In this document: positions 10,761 through 31,472 of the stretch, piece after piece
How positions within the stretch are numbered: the stretch's first letter is position 1
Layout of the letters: every line of letters begins with the position of its first letter
Assembly (NCBI GenBank): GCA_963920705.1
Contig: OY987228.1
Span: 15,111,187-15,175,186 of the forward strand
Source: Odiellus spinosus
Lineage: Eukaryota; Arthropoda; Arachnida; Opiliones; Phalangiidae
Direction of reading: 5' to 3'
DNA: 64,000 nucleotides
The notes under the pieces: generated by a model
Database searches by the model: none
The model's input: only the letters and a program-made list of their open reading frames with translations
What the model was told of the DNA's origin: nothing
Made by a program: the position numbers and the translations under genes

Positions 10761-13554
10761 GGACATACCGACAGGGTCAACGACGCGAGTGGGGCTGGGT
10801 GGAAGAAATATCGCAGGAATTTTAATTTTGTCTCTCCTCTCTGACAGGCCACGAATTTTTTTCCGTACAAAATAATCCGAAACACTAGAAGCCTCAGTAA
10901 ATAAGCAACGGGTTAACCGTTTTAATGTATTTTCAACGGAACATACTCGGTTACATCTTTGGGTAATTTTTTAACGAACTTCCAATCAGCTACTAAGTTA
11001 CTAAAACTGAAAAATCAAATAATTCAATAGCCATATACTATTGAAGAAAATAATAATTTCTACTAATCATTACACGAACTTTAAACACAAGATTTCTCGA
11101 GACTTGTCATTTAAAATTTCTGGAATTAAATCAAATGGGTAGATAGCGAATGTGATTGTTAAATTCGTTTTCCACGCGTACATCTATACCGCAGATTAGG
11201 CCTAATCGAGTCTATCTCTTATTCGTAAACAGTAAGCTATCACAAACTACAAGTTTTATGACACGTAATAAGCGAGCCCTGAAACCCGGATTCACGATAA
11301 TTTCATAGCTTCATGAATCTTGATTGCGAAGAGAAATGGTAGGCCATAATAATATAGGGTTCATATGATATGTTGTCAAAATATAATAACCGGTTTTAAT
11401 AGAACTTATTGCGGGTTAATATGCCTCAGCCGCCACTCGAGGTCCATTTCAGGGAAAGTAGTATTACCGCATATTTAGTCAAAAGTAATCAAATTTGCAT
11501 ATAACCACGCCCCTAAAATAAACTAATTTTTCGCTAAGAGTGGAAAAATTGTACCATCATAGAGGAAAAATTCTCTTATATTAGGGGTGTGTTATATGTA
11601 AATTTGTTTACTTTGTTAGTTACTACTTTTGCCACTGTTTGCCGTTAGAGGACGCGTATGAACGTCAGTTTTTAATATTTATCTTTATCTATTAAGATGG
11701 GCGTCTATTGTTCTTATGATCTTATCCCGAACTACATATTAGGCCGGCGACTCTGAGGGCGAAAGACAGGCAATTCTCAATTCCAGCGATATTTCTCCCA
11801 CCCAGCCTCATTCGCTACGTTATCTGGCACGTTATGTAGGTCCGTATACGTAGCATTACAGATCTATACTCTTAAGGAAGGTTTTCATATACTCTTGATA
11901 TGATAGAGTTTAAAAAAATCGAATGAAGATCGCGTAAGTACAAATCTTGTAATTTGACTGATGAATTTCTCCAATTCTCTTTTGAGAAATGGCTAAAACA
12001 AGGTATCTATGACGTGCACGGTAGAAGCGAGCTTGGCGTTTCTGGTTTGACATTTTCCGAGTTTGACCAAAAACTTTATTTCTTTTCGTTCATCCCTTCC
12101 AGGTTTTGGCACGGAAAAAGATTTATAAGAAAGGTGCCAGAATAAGAAATAAATCTGTTAGGGACTAAGTAATATTATCTTAATCTTATTAATAAACTCC
12201 TACATGTTGTTTCGTACTCAACGGGGTGCCATAAGCTTCACGATAAAGGGGCGGTACACTCCGTGTACACTGCTACGGTGCTACCTACGTTTTCAACGAG
12301 GGATTTTTTTGCTTTTTCGTTTTCAAGAACTCCCATCTCTTCTCTAATAACAAAATAAGAAAGAGACTCATCTTCATGGCTAATTGGAAAGTTAAAACTT
12401 AATGGTACGGGTGACAGCGTGTTAATGTGGGTGGGCTAGCCAGTATTTTTGGGCATTTCCTTTTTGGTTCTTTTAATGGTGGCGCCATTCTCAAGAGCAT
12501 CATTATTAATTAACAAATAAATAAATATAAAACTCGTTTTTCGCAATTGTCACTGTAATAAAAGGCGTTGCCGTGACGTTTAAGAATCCAGTGGAGCAAA
12601 ACATTTGATATTTACCGATTCCACGTTAAAATTAAAAATTCGATTACAAAATAGTTTCTCTTTTAAGATTTCGGGCACGGCGTACGATTTCAATTGCGAA
12701 CTGTCATAATATAATGGACCTGAAGCACGTTTTTCATTTTACCGTGTGGTATAACTTAATCCTTCTATATCCCACACACTGAATTCGCGTTAGTTTTACG
12801 TAATTACGTTCCCTGTTCCTAATTACAACATAATTTCATATATGGTACGGTCGGTGTTACGAAATTATAATTAACAGGCTATTGCCTTGTTGTCTTTGTT
12901 AATTGTATGATTATGGTGGTCTAAAGTTTATCAATTTATCAGTCTTATTTTTCATAATTTATTATAAGATAAATTTATAATTGTATAATCCCTTGTTCAA
13001 GAGTAAAGGCGAGTGTTTGAATACATTATGTGCCAAAAACTTACATGAATATGATACTATGTAAAAGAGAGTATAAAGACAGAAATGAGTGGATTCGCTA
13101 ATTACCTCTAGCTTCCACCATGGTGTATAAATACGTGATAAAGGTTAAATTAGTATACAAGATTTCGCGCGTGTTTAGCAGACAATGTTTTGCGTTATTC
13201 TCAATTTAAAATTGCTATAGGGGTAATGTAGTTTTTGCAAACTTGAAGTTTTTTTGGTAAATTTCCAGAATATAAGAGAAAACTAGTGTCCCTCCCCCTT
13301 TAGAGATAGAAGCTGACCTAAACATGTGTCCCCTGTTATTTTCAGAGTTATAGGGGCTACGGACCCATCTCCCGGGAAATACAAAGGTGACCACGCGTTT
13401 CAAATATTCCCAGAAAGGGAGTGTGGGCTGGCATTGAAGTAAGGTCATATATCATTACTTGATAATGGAATGACACGGGGTTTAATGGCTTAGAACCAAT
13501 AGAGTGAAAGACATGGATAAGAAATGAGAGTAAAAGAGTATTGAAGGTATTTGG
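10761..13554. other. intergenic, no gene seen
   Basis: About 2.8 kb downstream of the kinase stop codon. Its right end probably includes the kinase 3' untranslated region. No other gene is supported. Short open frames at 11954-12145 and 13215-13448 have no recognisable features. Confidence 0.4.
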
Positions 13555-18295
<4,741 letters not shown>

Positions 18296-18686
18296 ATTAC
18301 GTGGTTTCTACGCTTATAAACATACTTATAATACTATTATCGCGAGAAATTACTTAAATTTAACTATAATAATACGCTAATTGCGAAACGCGTTGACGGA
18401 ATCCAACTCACCCGTTTGACTAGACTCTTCTAGTTCTTAAGGCCACAACTACTTCTACTTCCGCGTTCAAGTTCAGGGGTGAGATGGCGCTCTTTGCGTA
18501 ATAGATAGGCCAAACCCATCGATTCGCCCATGTGACATTCGTCATTCGAGAAGCCAGTTTTAGGAGGCATTTTTAAATAATTCAAAAGTAATTAAATGTT
18601 GTTTTGGTTAAACGTACAATTAATTAACAACAATTGAAACATTTTGAGGTTCACGCAACACTTCTATACGTTTTCGTTCTTTAGGA
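18296..18686. promoter_or_regulatory. divergent 5' region between kinase and acidic ORF
   Basis: This 391-bp interval separates the start codons of two oppositely directed genes, so it probably holds both promoters. A pyrimidine-rich run ending CTTTAG directly before GAATGTC at 18683 looks like a splice acceptor. The plus-strand gene may therefore have an upstream 5' exon in this interval. No TATA box stands out. Confidence 0.45.
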
Positions 18687-18968
18687 ATGTCAGAAAATTC
18701 TCAAAATAAAATCTCGGCAGAGGCCCGCGATTATCAGGATGCAAATAAGCCTGATGATGATGATGAAGTAGACGAATGTATTTTGGAAGAGGAAGAATAC
18801 GTGTCACCCATTCCAGTGGAAGAGTTTGAAACAACGCAAAATGATCACATAAATAAGAAATTACTCAGTTCATTCCTAAACAGAATTAACGAATTAATAC
18901 CAGAACCGAGTGTTGAACGTATTGATACGGAAGAAGACGAGTTTCGAGATGTAAATGCCCAAGGATAA
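18687..18968 (+). CDS. small acidic protein, unrecognised
   Basis: An open frame of 93 residues that I do not recognise. The first half is strongly acidic (DDDDEVDECILEEEEY). The second half contains a likely helix, LLSSFLNRINELIPEP, followed by another acidic stretch. No signal peptide or membrane segment is visible. Codon content is protein-like and unlike the surrounding AT-rich DNA. A splice-acceptor-like CTTTAG lies immediately upstream of the ATG and an AATAAA polyadenylation signal lies at 19101-19106, both supporting a real transcript. It lies between a divergent kinase and the co-directional GALT gene. Whether a coding exon exists upstream cannot be settled here. Confidence 0.65.
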   Translation: MSENSQNKISAEARDYQDANKPDDDDEVDECILEEEEYVSPIPVEEFETTQNDHINKKLLSSFLNRINELIPEPSVERIDTEEDEFRDVNAQG

Positions 18969-19100
18969 TAGATATTCCATTTCTGTTATTTGTGTAATAG
19001 ACTAATAGTATATATTATGTTTCGGTGTGTAGTGAGCTTTCATTTTAATATGATTAATAATTCTAAGACTATAAATTGAACATTAGAAATTATCCAACTT

Positions 19101-19106
19101 AATAAA
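19101..19106 (+). terminator. polyadenylation signal AATAAA
   Basis: Canonical AATAAA about 130 bp after the stop codon of the acidic ORF and upstream of the GALT start at 19226. Confidence 0.55.
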
Positions 19107-19225
19107 GATAAGTGTTATCTATTCCCACGTCCTTGGGATAAGTTCGTATACATTTTGTGATAAAACAATTATCAAGTGTTTCTTTGAACTATTTTTTTCC
19201 CACAAATATAATACCAAAATTAATA

Positions 19226-21688
<2,463 letters not shown>

Positions 21689-24087
21689 AAAAAAAAAAAA
21701 AAAAAAAACATTTGCGCTATTAAAAAACATCTCCTGGGTTTTTTTTTTTTTTTGTTGCTTATTTTTTTCTTAAGAACTTTACACATTTTTCCTTACATTT
21801 GTTTCGAATACATGACAAGAACCTTTTTTTTTCCTAACTATAAAAGAAAATGGACATCACGAGAAGAAAATTAGATTTAACGAACTAGCGTAAAAGCTTA
21901 TATATCGATTTTAATTTTCCATATCAGTCCAATAATTATACTGCTGAATAAGAATTTATTTTTATTTTACCATTTTTTTACGCAACAAATTAAAAACTCT
22001 TAATTTCCCAGATGAAAAACAAAATGTTTGTGTGGAAATTAAATTTTTTTAAAGTTTTGGAAGAAGTTTGCCAAAGTTTTTTTTTCCCCTAAAACGAATA
22101 AACTAAATATTTTAAGTTGTTTCCCTAAAATGAAATTAATCTAAAAAAAAAAAAATTAAAATAAACCTATAATTTCACGAAATTTTCTAGAAAAAAAAAA
22201 AAAAAAAAAAGAATAACTGTTATTAAATTTAATCATAATTATGTGGGTAAAAGAAATATTAAAATATAATTGATTAATTAACCAATTATAGAAATTAAGG
22301 GATGCACTATGTAATACGTATCCAAAGTAGAGCTATGAAAATTTCAAATCCACTAATTTTCCGATATATTTTTTTTCGAAGCACTTTCATTGGACACTTA
22401 ATAATAATAATAATAAAAATTGTTTAATAAGACACTCCTGCTTTGTGATAATTTGATAATCATTTAGTTTTAATTTTTTTCTTTTAACTTTTGAATTCCC
22501 TTGCCAAAATATTTAAGATCCGTAATGTGAAGACTTAATTGAAGTCCCTAAGAAACTTGAGCGATATCCTTTTAGCATTTTCCATTTTACTGCTTGTGCA
22601 TTTGCTCTAAATTTGGCCTTGCTCTTGTTCCAATCAAGAGACAAATGGAACAAACAACCCTAGTTTTTACAATTTCGTCAGTTAAGTGTTTGGAATAGAA
22701 TATGCTAAGAAATGCTCCAAGAACACTCTCAATCCGTAAAATTATGAGAAATTGTCATATCAGTTTTCAATGATCTCAGAGTGCTCGATTTGACAAACAG
22801 ATTAAGATCATCAAATGGAATACGCGCAGGTTTCAGATTACTCTCAGAGAGGTAAATGGAAAAATTTAATGCTATTAGCATATGGTATGATCCTCGCGTA
22901 TATTATCATATACCAGCGTCTGTCTATTTATTGGCACCGTTTCACAACCAGGGTTGGAAATAATTTCTTTATTAGAACTAGACTTGCGGACCAGTGACCC
23001 TATTTGTCTTGAAGAAGTAAACTGGTCCAATTAGCAATCCCCTTAATATTTCAATAAAATTTTAGAATTAATGAACTAGTCCCCTAGGACCAGCCCTTAT
23101 CAAAAAAGTTAGTCTTAAGAGGTCTTGCGGAAGTCTTACGGAAGTCTTCCATTATGTCAAGAAATCTTGGGGAGGTCTCAAAGACTTCCCCAAGACTTTT
23201 GTAGTGTCATTGAGGACCTCTTCACATCAGATTTAACTTTTTTCCGGTAAGGGAGTGACCCTCAGTTTTTGAAACTCCTCCACTCAATTAATAGACTCAT
23301 CGCCTATCCAAGCCTACTCACAATGGCCAACAAGAGGAACTGATCCAAGTTGGTCATGGTGAGGCGGAGTTCAGCCAATAAACGCTGACTGAAGTAGTCT
23401 CCTTCAAGATTCTTAGGGACTTCATTTCATTCTTGGTTACGCGAAACTATTAGAAATTATATCTTTTGCGCATTTTAATTGTCAGTCTCGCGTAAAAGTG
23501 CGCCTTATTTCAGTTGTAATTTTTTCCTTGGAAGTAAATCGACTGTAAGGTTGAAATTATACTAAATTTATTATTTTGGTTCAAATTTTAATCGAAGGCT
23601 ACCACCTAGGTCTCTTTTTTTTTTTTAATTAATATTAACTTATCGAGTCAATTGTATTTTTTGACTTTCGAGGAATATTTTAATACGCGACCTTTAATAT
23701 TAAAAACTGGCGTGTTTAATGATCTTTTTTAGTCAATTTAGGTAATTATCATTCTTGGTATTTGCAAATTTTAATTTTTCTGGAACTCAATATAATGAGA
23801 GATTTGATTATCCATTAACTACGCTAAGTCTAATTCAATTTAACATTCTAAACCGCAGTTTCAATTAAATTTTGTTTCTCGGAAGAAAATGTCTAGCGGG
23901 TACGGGCGAAATGTAGCTAAATTTAGGCAGGGCATTTTTTTTACCAGAAAAAAAAAAGTAATAATTTTTAGAAAGGCAGAGCGTAAAGCTGGCGCAATTT
24001 TTTTCTTTTTTTGTTTTAAAAAAAGGGACGAATATTTTAAGAGGAATTTTGTTATAAACCGTTTATAGAACGAAGGAAGAGTGCGCA
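21689..24087. other. convergent intergenic region GALT / UBE2R
   Basis: About 2.4 kb between the GALT and UBE2R stop codons. AATAAA at 22097-22102 is a candidate GALT polyadenylation signal, and TTTATT at 23567-23572 is a candidate for UBE2R on the minus strand. Long A and T runs are common. Around 23110-23215 short inverted copies of GGTCTTGCGGAAGTCTT-like sequence appear. No further gene is supported. Confidence 0.45.
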
Positions 24088-26844
24088 TCACGACTCGCCG
24101 TTACCCGAGTCTTCGTTATCTTCGTTATAATCATCCTCATCTTCGTCTTCTTCCTCCATATCATCACCGTAATCATCGTCGTAAAAATCTGTCATGTCCG
24201 TCTCCGTTTCGGGCGGTCGCGGTTTCGCCTTGATACAATATTCTTCAATGGTGGTGGGCACAACCACTTTGTCCTTCTCGGCTTCGAGCCGAGTGGCCAG
24301 AACTTGTTTTCTGATCATTAAGTATTATCCCAAATTTTTTGCAAGATGGATTTTTTTTTTGTTCCAACCAGGATTAAACAGCGCGAGTTTGTAATACGAT
24401 GTAGTTAAAACGCGGTAAAAATTTAATTTTCAAGGAAAAAGGGACAGTGAAAAAATTAATTACTTGATATATTAAATATAGGCCTAAAAATTAAAGGGAC
24501 CACTTAAAGTTATTAGTTGAAAATTTCACAACGTAATTATTATTTTCCCTGATTCCTGTAGAAATGCTTTTCTAATAGAATTTGTTATGTAGGGGGAATA
24601 TTTTAACACAAGGAATCAGAAAAAAAAAACTTATATTTAGCTAATAATATCCCTTTAAGTTTAAGGCATCGCCTACGCTATAATCAAAGCTTGTGCATGC
24701 GAGTGATTTCTTAAGAAACACGCCATGTTCTGTTTTTTACTTCAGAAGATGTGGCTCTGAGCAGGACATTATCGAGGGTTCGGAACACCGCTACCTGACA
24801 AGTTAATGAGGCAAACATCAAAGGGGGAATTGAACTACAACTTTTGGAGTCCACTATAAAGATTTTTCTAACAGACAAGCTACCAGTGATCATAGCTAGA
24901 GTCCAAGAATTCTCAGGGCAAAGGTTTTGATTAAAGCATTGTTAATGACAAAACATAGTGTCTATGAAATTAATCAAATTGTAGTTGTCCAACAAAAGAA
25001 ACTGACTGGTTGAGAAGACATTCAGTTTCGTTTGGAGCACATTTAACAGATCAAATTATGCGAAGTGACTAATCAATTGTAAGAGTTAGCTACATTAAAA
25101 AACATTAAATGCTCTTATTAGAAGGGTTTTTAATTAACTAAGCTACAGTATTTATAAAATCTATCTTTTTCAACTTCAAAGAGTTAAGGTTAGGATCATA
25201 CCAAATCAGTTGAACTGATTATTTCGAAGGATTAAATTAAAATGCGTGGCTTACCTGATGATGTTCTCGTATTCCTTATCTTTGCCTTTAGATTCCTTCC
25301 AACGCCTGTACATAACAGAGGCATCCACATTCGCTGGAGAAAAGGTGTTTGGCTCGTTAAGCAGAGAGATTACACTCAAGAGAATTGTCCTTTAATGAAA
25401 AGATTTAATTCAGGTTTGATTAAGCAGCCTTTTAAAGAAATTTTGGTTACTGGAGTTTATATTTTTACCTGACATTTTGCGTAGGATTCCAACGTTCGCA
25501 TGGAAGTTCTCCGCTTTGAGGATCGTCGATAGGAGGATGAAGTATGGAGATACAAAGATCACCATTTTCATAGACATTGGGATGCCAAACTTTGGTTAGG
25601 AACCGAATACTAGGTGGAGAATACGGATAATCTGGAGGGAATTTGACATGAGCCTGCGAAAAATCATAAAATGATTACTATAAAATTGGCACAATGTTAG
25701 TTAAAGAGCTATTATCATATTAGACTACGTAAATAAGTAATTTTTAATCGATTTAGACTTAAAATAAAAACTTTATCAAAACTCGTCAAAGTTTTTATTC
25801 TAAAATTTTTTTGAAGAGGCCAAACTTTAGAATAGTTTATGATATGGTTTTTCTGCATATTTTAACAATCCAAAACGATTAAATATAACTTATCAGAGTC
25901 AAGTATCCCTTTAAGTTAGAATATGCCATTAACTATTGATAGTTGAACTTTTGAAGTTGTCTAAAAAGATTTAATCAGCACTGGCTTTTGGCTTAAAGTT
26001 TTAGAGGCTATGAGGCACATTTTATACTCAAACGTATAAAGTATTGCCATGTTTAGCTGGCCTGATTGTTTGGCAATAAACAAAACAACTCAGTAAACTG
26101 AGCTTCTTTAAAACTAAGTTTAAATCCCTTTTGTTGTTATAGCCTAGTAAAAGGGTTAACTAAAGTAGGCCAGCTTTCAGAAATATAAGGGCAATAAATT
26201 CCTGAGGAACTATTTCGAGTGATGTCCTGTTAAAACTTTAGTTTCGAGTTAGGTTAATTAGGAAGCTAAATTCAACTAAGTAAGCTAACATTTAGTCTTT
26301 CAAATTGAGTAACATAATCAGCTGATTTGCAAATACAATATTAAATTATATAGGTTCAGAGACAAAGGCTTCAATTGTAGGCTTAGTGATTTAAATAAAT
26401 TTAAAGAAAAAAAAAAAGAATTTGAAATATAGGATAAAATATAATTACCTTGAAATAGCCAGCTTCGTAGAGAGTATGTGGTGGCCCAAAAATTGCTACT
26501 TCCCATTCAAAGAGGTTGTCATCATTGATCAATTTTACCCTGAATCCTAAATAATTAATATTAATTATTTTTTTCGAATGCTTCGATTCAGAATGCGAAA
26601 GAGCTCTACATTTACTCCTTATCTTTGAACTAGAAGGACCCGACTATCGAATAGGGAGGTTTAATAAGATGTAAATATGGGTTCTTAAGTGGTGCAATTT
26701 AGGGTACATAACAATAAAAGCCTGGGTGAGCGAAAAATTCTAAAAGCCAAGTCTTAGTAAATTACCTTCGACTGGTTCTTCTTGAAGACTTTTAAATTCA
26801 AGGGCCAGGGCTCTCAACGCGCTACTGGTAGGCTGTTGAGCCAT
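24088..26844 (-). CDS. UBE2R: ubiquitin-conjugating enzyme E2 R (CDC34)
   Basis: E2 enzyme that works with SCF-type cullin-RING ligases to build K48-linked ubiquitin chains, for example on cell-cycle inhibitors. Exons in transcription order are 26844-26766, 26546-26449, 25653-25469, 25389-25255 and 24310-24088. They total 720 nt, or 239 residues plus stop, with all phases matching. The UBC fold shows [14 protein letters not shown], the HPN motif (83-85) and the active-site cysteine Cys93 in [12 protein letters not shown]. It is followed by the acidic loop insertion DDPQSGEL that marks the CDC34/UBE2R class. The last exon encodes the conserved VPTT..EYC segment and a highly acidic tail ending [10 protein letters not shown], as expected for cullin docking. 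Length agrees with human CDC34/UBE2R2 (about 236-238). Confidence 0.96.
25741..25909. mobile_element. MITE-like fragment in UBE2R intron 2
   Basis: TTTTTAATCGATTTAGACTT on the left and AACGATTAAATATAACTTATCAG-type sequence on the right are inverted relatives. The right terminus GAGTCAAGTATCCCT followed by TTAA matches the 20806-21187 family. The left terminus lacks the GTACTTGACTC end, so it looks truncated. Confidence 0.45.
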
Positions 26845-28321
26845 TTCTTAGGCCCGTTGGTTGTTTCTATAACCAGATAATTTAGATTTAACTACTTTAA
26901 TTACGAATTTTGTAAGAATACTGGAGCGAAACAAAAGATATCTTCCGAGTACTCTGCGTCAACACTCAACGGTAGTACAGTACTGAATCAGAAGAGACAA
27001 AAGATGATTGTGATCGTGACGTCACGCTGGAGGTGATCGCCATCTGGAGGCTGACTCTAAAAGAAGGCTAGACCAATCACAGACCTTCCAAGAGTGACGC
27101 GTTTCATTTCCTTGGAGGTTTCCCCCTAAATAAAGACCCCCAAATGATCTTGAGTTCCACGAGATTTTCAATGAAAGAGAATAGTGAAGCCAGAGTAAAA
27201 CGTAAACCAGTAACAGCTAGATTTTAATACGTGGAAATTGGGTTTCAGAGCCGAGATCTCCAGTATTAACTTAAGTTGGAAATTATTGAAGGAGGGCCAC
27301 GGACGGACTACATGGTTCAGATTTATCGAAACCAGGATAAGGAAAAGTTTTGACACAAAGAAATAAGGCCACGGGCATAGCGTTGCTAATTCTTATATCC
27401 GTAATTCCAAAAGAGAATAGAATATGGTGCAATATTCTTAAAATTCACACTTTTCGAAACGCATGTAGATAATTACACTTTAATTTAACTACATATAACC
27501 ACGAATTATTTATGCTATGACGAATATATTCTCTATCACGATGGTCAGAAAGGGGCGGAGCTTTTTAGTTCGCCAGAACCTAATGAGCCAATAAGAACTG
27601 TAGAAAGCAGGTGTATTTCTTAAGACTATGAGAACTTCAGTGGTACAGTTATTGGTTTGGTTACATACAAATATTTCCATTTAAACGATACAAAATAGAC
27701 CTACTTACACACATTTGTCAGAAGATAACTTCGAGTTGTTTTCACGCTTGTAAATGCAAAGTTTTTAGAATTTAAACTTTTTAAAAGATTTGTAGCATTG
27801 GATACAATTCCAAAGGGGGTAAATGGTTGCCCCAGTGTTGTCAGGCACTCCTGAGCACATGCTAAAGCAGAGATAAAAGCTAGCGGTTCATTTTTGTAAC
27901 TGATTTGCTTTGAGCTGTGCTAAGAAGCTCCATGCAAACCCTGCAGGAAAGCTGGCAAAGAGGAGAGGAATTTTCTCTTGCCCCTTTATTGTAAACTAAC
28001 CTTAGACTTATGCCCAGAAGGAAGGTCCTCCAATAATTCTGTTATTCATGTTAGAATATATAAATTCATGACATAATTTGTTAGCTACTGTTAATAATAA
28101 GTATAGCGAGAAATCAGAAAAATATTGGACTGCAGTTCTTAGTTTGAGATTTTTCCACCTCTACTCTGGCCAAATGTATTAATGGATGTAGAGGATAATC
28201 TCAATTGGAAAACTCAGTACAGCAATTTTGAACTCCTAGCTATTTATAGTTGTAACTAGAATTGCCCAAAAATTCAATATTTTCATCTTATTAAATAGAA
28301 AACACTTTACTTTCCCTCCAA
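26845..28321. other. intergenic region UBE2R 5' side to RpS15 3' side
   Basis: About 1.5 kb that should contain the UBE2R promoter (26845 onward on the minus strand) and 5' untranslated sequence. The stretch CGTGACGTCACGCTGGAG near 27016 contains a palindromic TGACGTCA, a CREB/ATF-type element. No additional gene is supported. Confidence 0.45.
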
Positions 28322-28327
28322 TTTATT
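28322..28327 (-). terminator. polyadenylation signal for RpS15
   Basis: TTTATT on the plus strand reads AATAAA on the minus strand, about 20 nt after the RpS15 stop codon. Such close spacing is usual for short ribosomal-protein 3' untranslated regions. Confidence 0.65.
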
Positions 28328-28345
28328 AATTTTACAAAAAAAAAA

Positions 28346-29192
<847 letters not shown>

Positions 29193-30251
29193 GATTGAAT
29201 CGATAAGTTTTCTCACTCCTGCAGCAAAATGCGGACGAGGCTACTGTGAAAGAATAAACTCCGTTAAGTGATTAAAGTAGAGGGCGACACTGTTGCTACA
29301 GAAAGGGCTGGAAATATTTCCTAGGGTATTATTACCCGCCAAAATTTAAACGTATTTTTTTTTTCTTTCATTAAATTTAAAATTGTATTTTAATACTTAT
29401 ACTAAGTCAATATTTTATGCAAAAACAGTATTAAATATTTATAAACATGGTTTCATACCTTCTGTATTTCTGTTACCATTAGAATAAAACACATTCCGAT
29501 AATAATTTTAAAAACAACACTTTCTTTGAATCTTCTTCGAGGAAAAATTAGAAATTTCAAGTTAAGTTAAATTGCAAATTTTCTTGTATAAATATTTAGA
29601 TAATACAGAAACAGATGGCGAGAAGCAAGTTAAAATTTACGCAGAGAAATATGGTTTTTCAAAATTCGCAAACAAAGAGCCTAATTATGCCGCTCTTATG
29701 GTTATATTAAACCGGTTCCCTCGCAAGTCCCCCAATAAGAAACGATCTAAAAATCTCTAGCCCTCGTCACTGGTCTTAAGACCTAGTATCAAAAACGATA
29801 TCACCGAATTTGGCGTTTACTGACGAGCGAAGAGAGTCCGAGATATAGGAAACATCCTGAAGGGGAATATATTAGCCATGTGTGTATCGCGTCCCTCGGT
29901 GGATTTAAGATTCGAAGTTTAGCCGCGCGAAGAGAAAGAAACTTGGCTTCCACGGGAGTGGGTGTGGTTTCCATTCCTTTAAGAAAGTTTTTAGCAGGTG
30001 TCAAACCGTGTCTCGTCTGGAGGAGTCTTTAAACACGGAGCACCAGTTAGTGAGAGAGAAGTCACCGTCAATGGTAGACCCTTGTTGCTTTCGGAGTAAG
30101 GAAAGTCGTGAAATGTTTCAAATTTAGTCGGGAATTAAATTTGCATACGCATTTCGAGTAACCAAGTAATTAATATTCAAAATCGGAGAAACAAAATCGC
30201 GTCAAAGGATTACAGTCACGCGAATTTGATCGAATTTAAATTCGATATAAA
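29193..30251. promoter_or_regulatory. divergent 5' region RpS15 / EPB41L4A
   Basis: This 1.06-kb interval lies between two start codons. On the minus strand, CCCTTTCTG (29301-29309) following AGC resembles the 5'-TOP pyrimidine tract at which ribosomal-protein transcripts begin. It is a candidate RpS15 start site, which is an inference. The plus side (about 29800-30250) is less AT-rich and probably holds the 5' untranslated region and promoter of the FERM gene. A 62-codon frame at 29572-29760 is not recognisable as a gene. Confidence 0.4.
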
Positions 30252-31441
30252 ATGCTCATGAAATGTTTCGGAGAAAAAAGAAAAACTCATCACTGCAAGA
30301 TTGTGCTATTGGATGATACCGAATTGATCCAGGAGGTCCAGGTAAGATCATATGAAAATCCCACCACTTTTAATGATGAACAACAATTTAAATTTAAAAT
30401 TAAATGATAATTTTTAAGAAAACAGGATTTAGTAATTTTTCGAAAAAGCTCGTTTGACAGGGGAGGGCCGGATATGAATTATTAAATAATATCTATGGAG
30501 AGAACGGATATCAAAAATGTTCCCGAATTACAAAAGGGGACTACCTCACCTTAGCCTCGAGCCAGTACCATCGCAAAACACGCATAATTAAACCTAAATT
30601 CAAGGGAAGCTGAAAATATTGTACTTCTCAGGAGAAAAAAGTATCTTAATGGTTAACCATCTTTAAATATTTTTCGAACCGAAATTTAATTTGTATGAAA
30701 TCACGGAGGTGCTAGAACTTGTTTACGATCTTCGTAACGAAAAAAAAAAAAAAAGAAGAAAAAAATAATAAAAAGGCCACCATTCAACTTGATTCTTCGA
30801 ATTTATTTAAAAAAGCCAAGGAATTTTGCGTTAAAAGTATCCTCATCCCCTTATCCATCCCTCCCTGTAGTATCCGATGGCCCGGGGGTAACGCGAGAGA
30901 TGTAGTGGAGGGAATCTAAAGTCTGGGAATAAGAAATAGCTCGGGTTCTTTTTCTTTTTAACTTTCAAAACGTCTTAGCATGCTAGCAGCGGGTCTTTAG
31001 TGGGTAGGGCTGTTCTAAGGGAGCACTGACTGAGTAGAACAGGTAGAACGATATATTTTTTTACACGCTGTTTCACCTAGGCAATTTTATTTTTTGTAAA
31101 GTACTCAACCTTGGGGTCTCTTCAATAATAGACCGCCTCCTTCCAACGAAGATAACCGAGTCTAGCTTGTTTATCCTCTAATTCTATTTCTAAAGAAATT
31201 AAATAGCTTCGTAGAATAATCTCGTTTTAAAAGGATTAAAAATGAAAGAAAGGAGATTGTTAAAAGCGCAGTATGGTATAGACTGAGTACCGAATTATCA
31301 CGCCCACTGACGTTACTGGTCACTTTATTTCACTCTACAACTACCGGGGTTTACTAAGTTTCCGATTCGAAGGACGATTGGACATTGACATGCCACAATT
31401 TTAAACCTGGCCTAAATACTTTCGCGCCAAACTTAGTAACC

Positions 31442-31472
<31 letters not shown>

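Noticed and set aside
29572..29760. 62-residue plus-strand frame upstream of EPB41L4A
   Set aside because: Charged and moderately protein-like, but no family, splice site or promoter context. It lies in the RpS15/EPB41L4A divergent region. Not strong enough to list as a gene.
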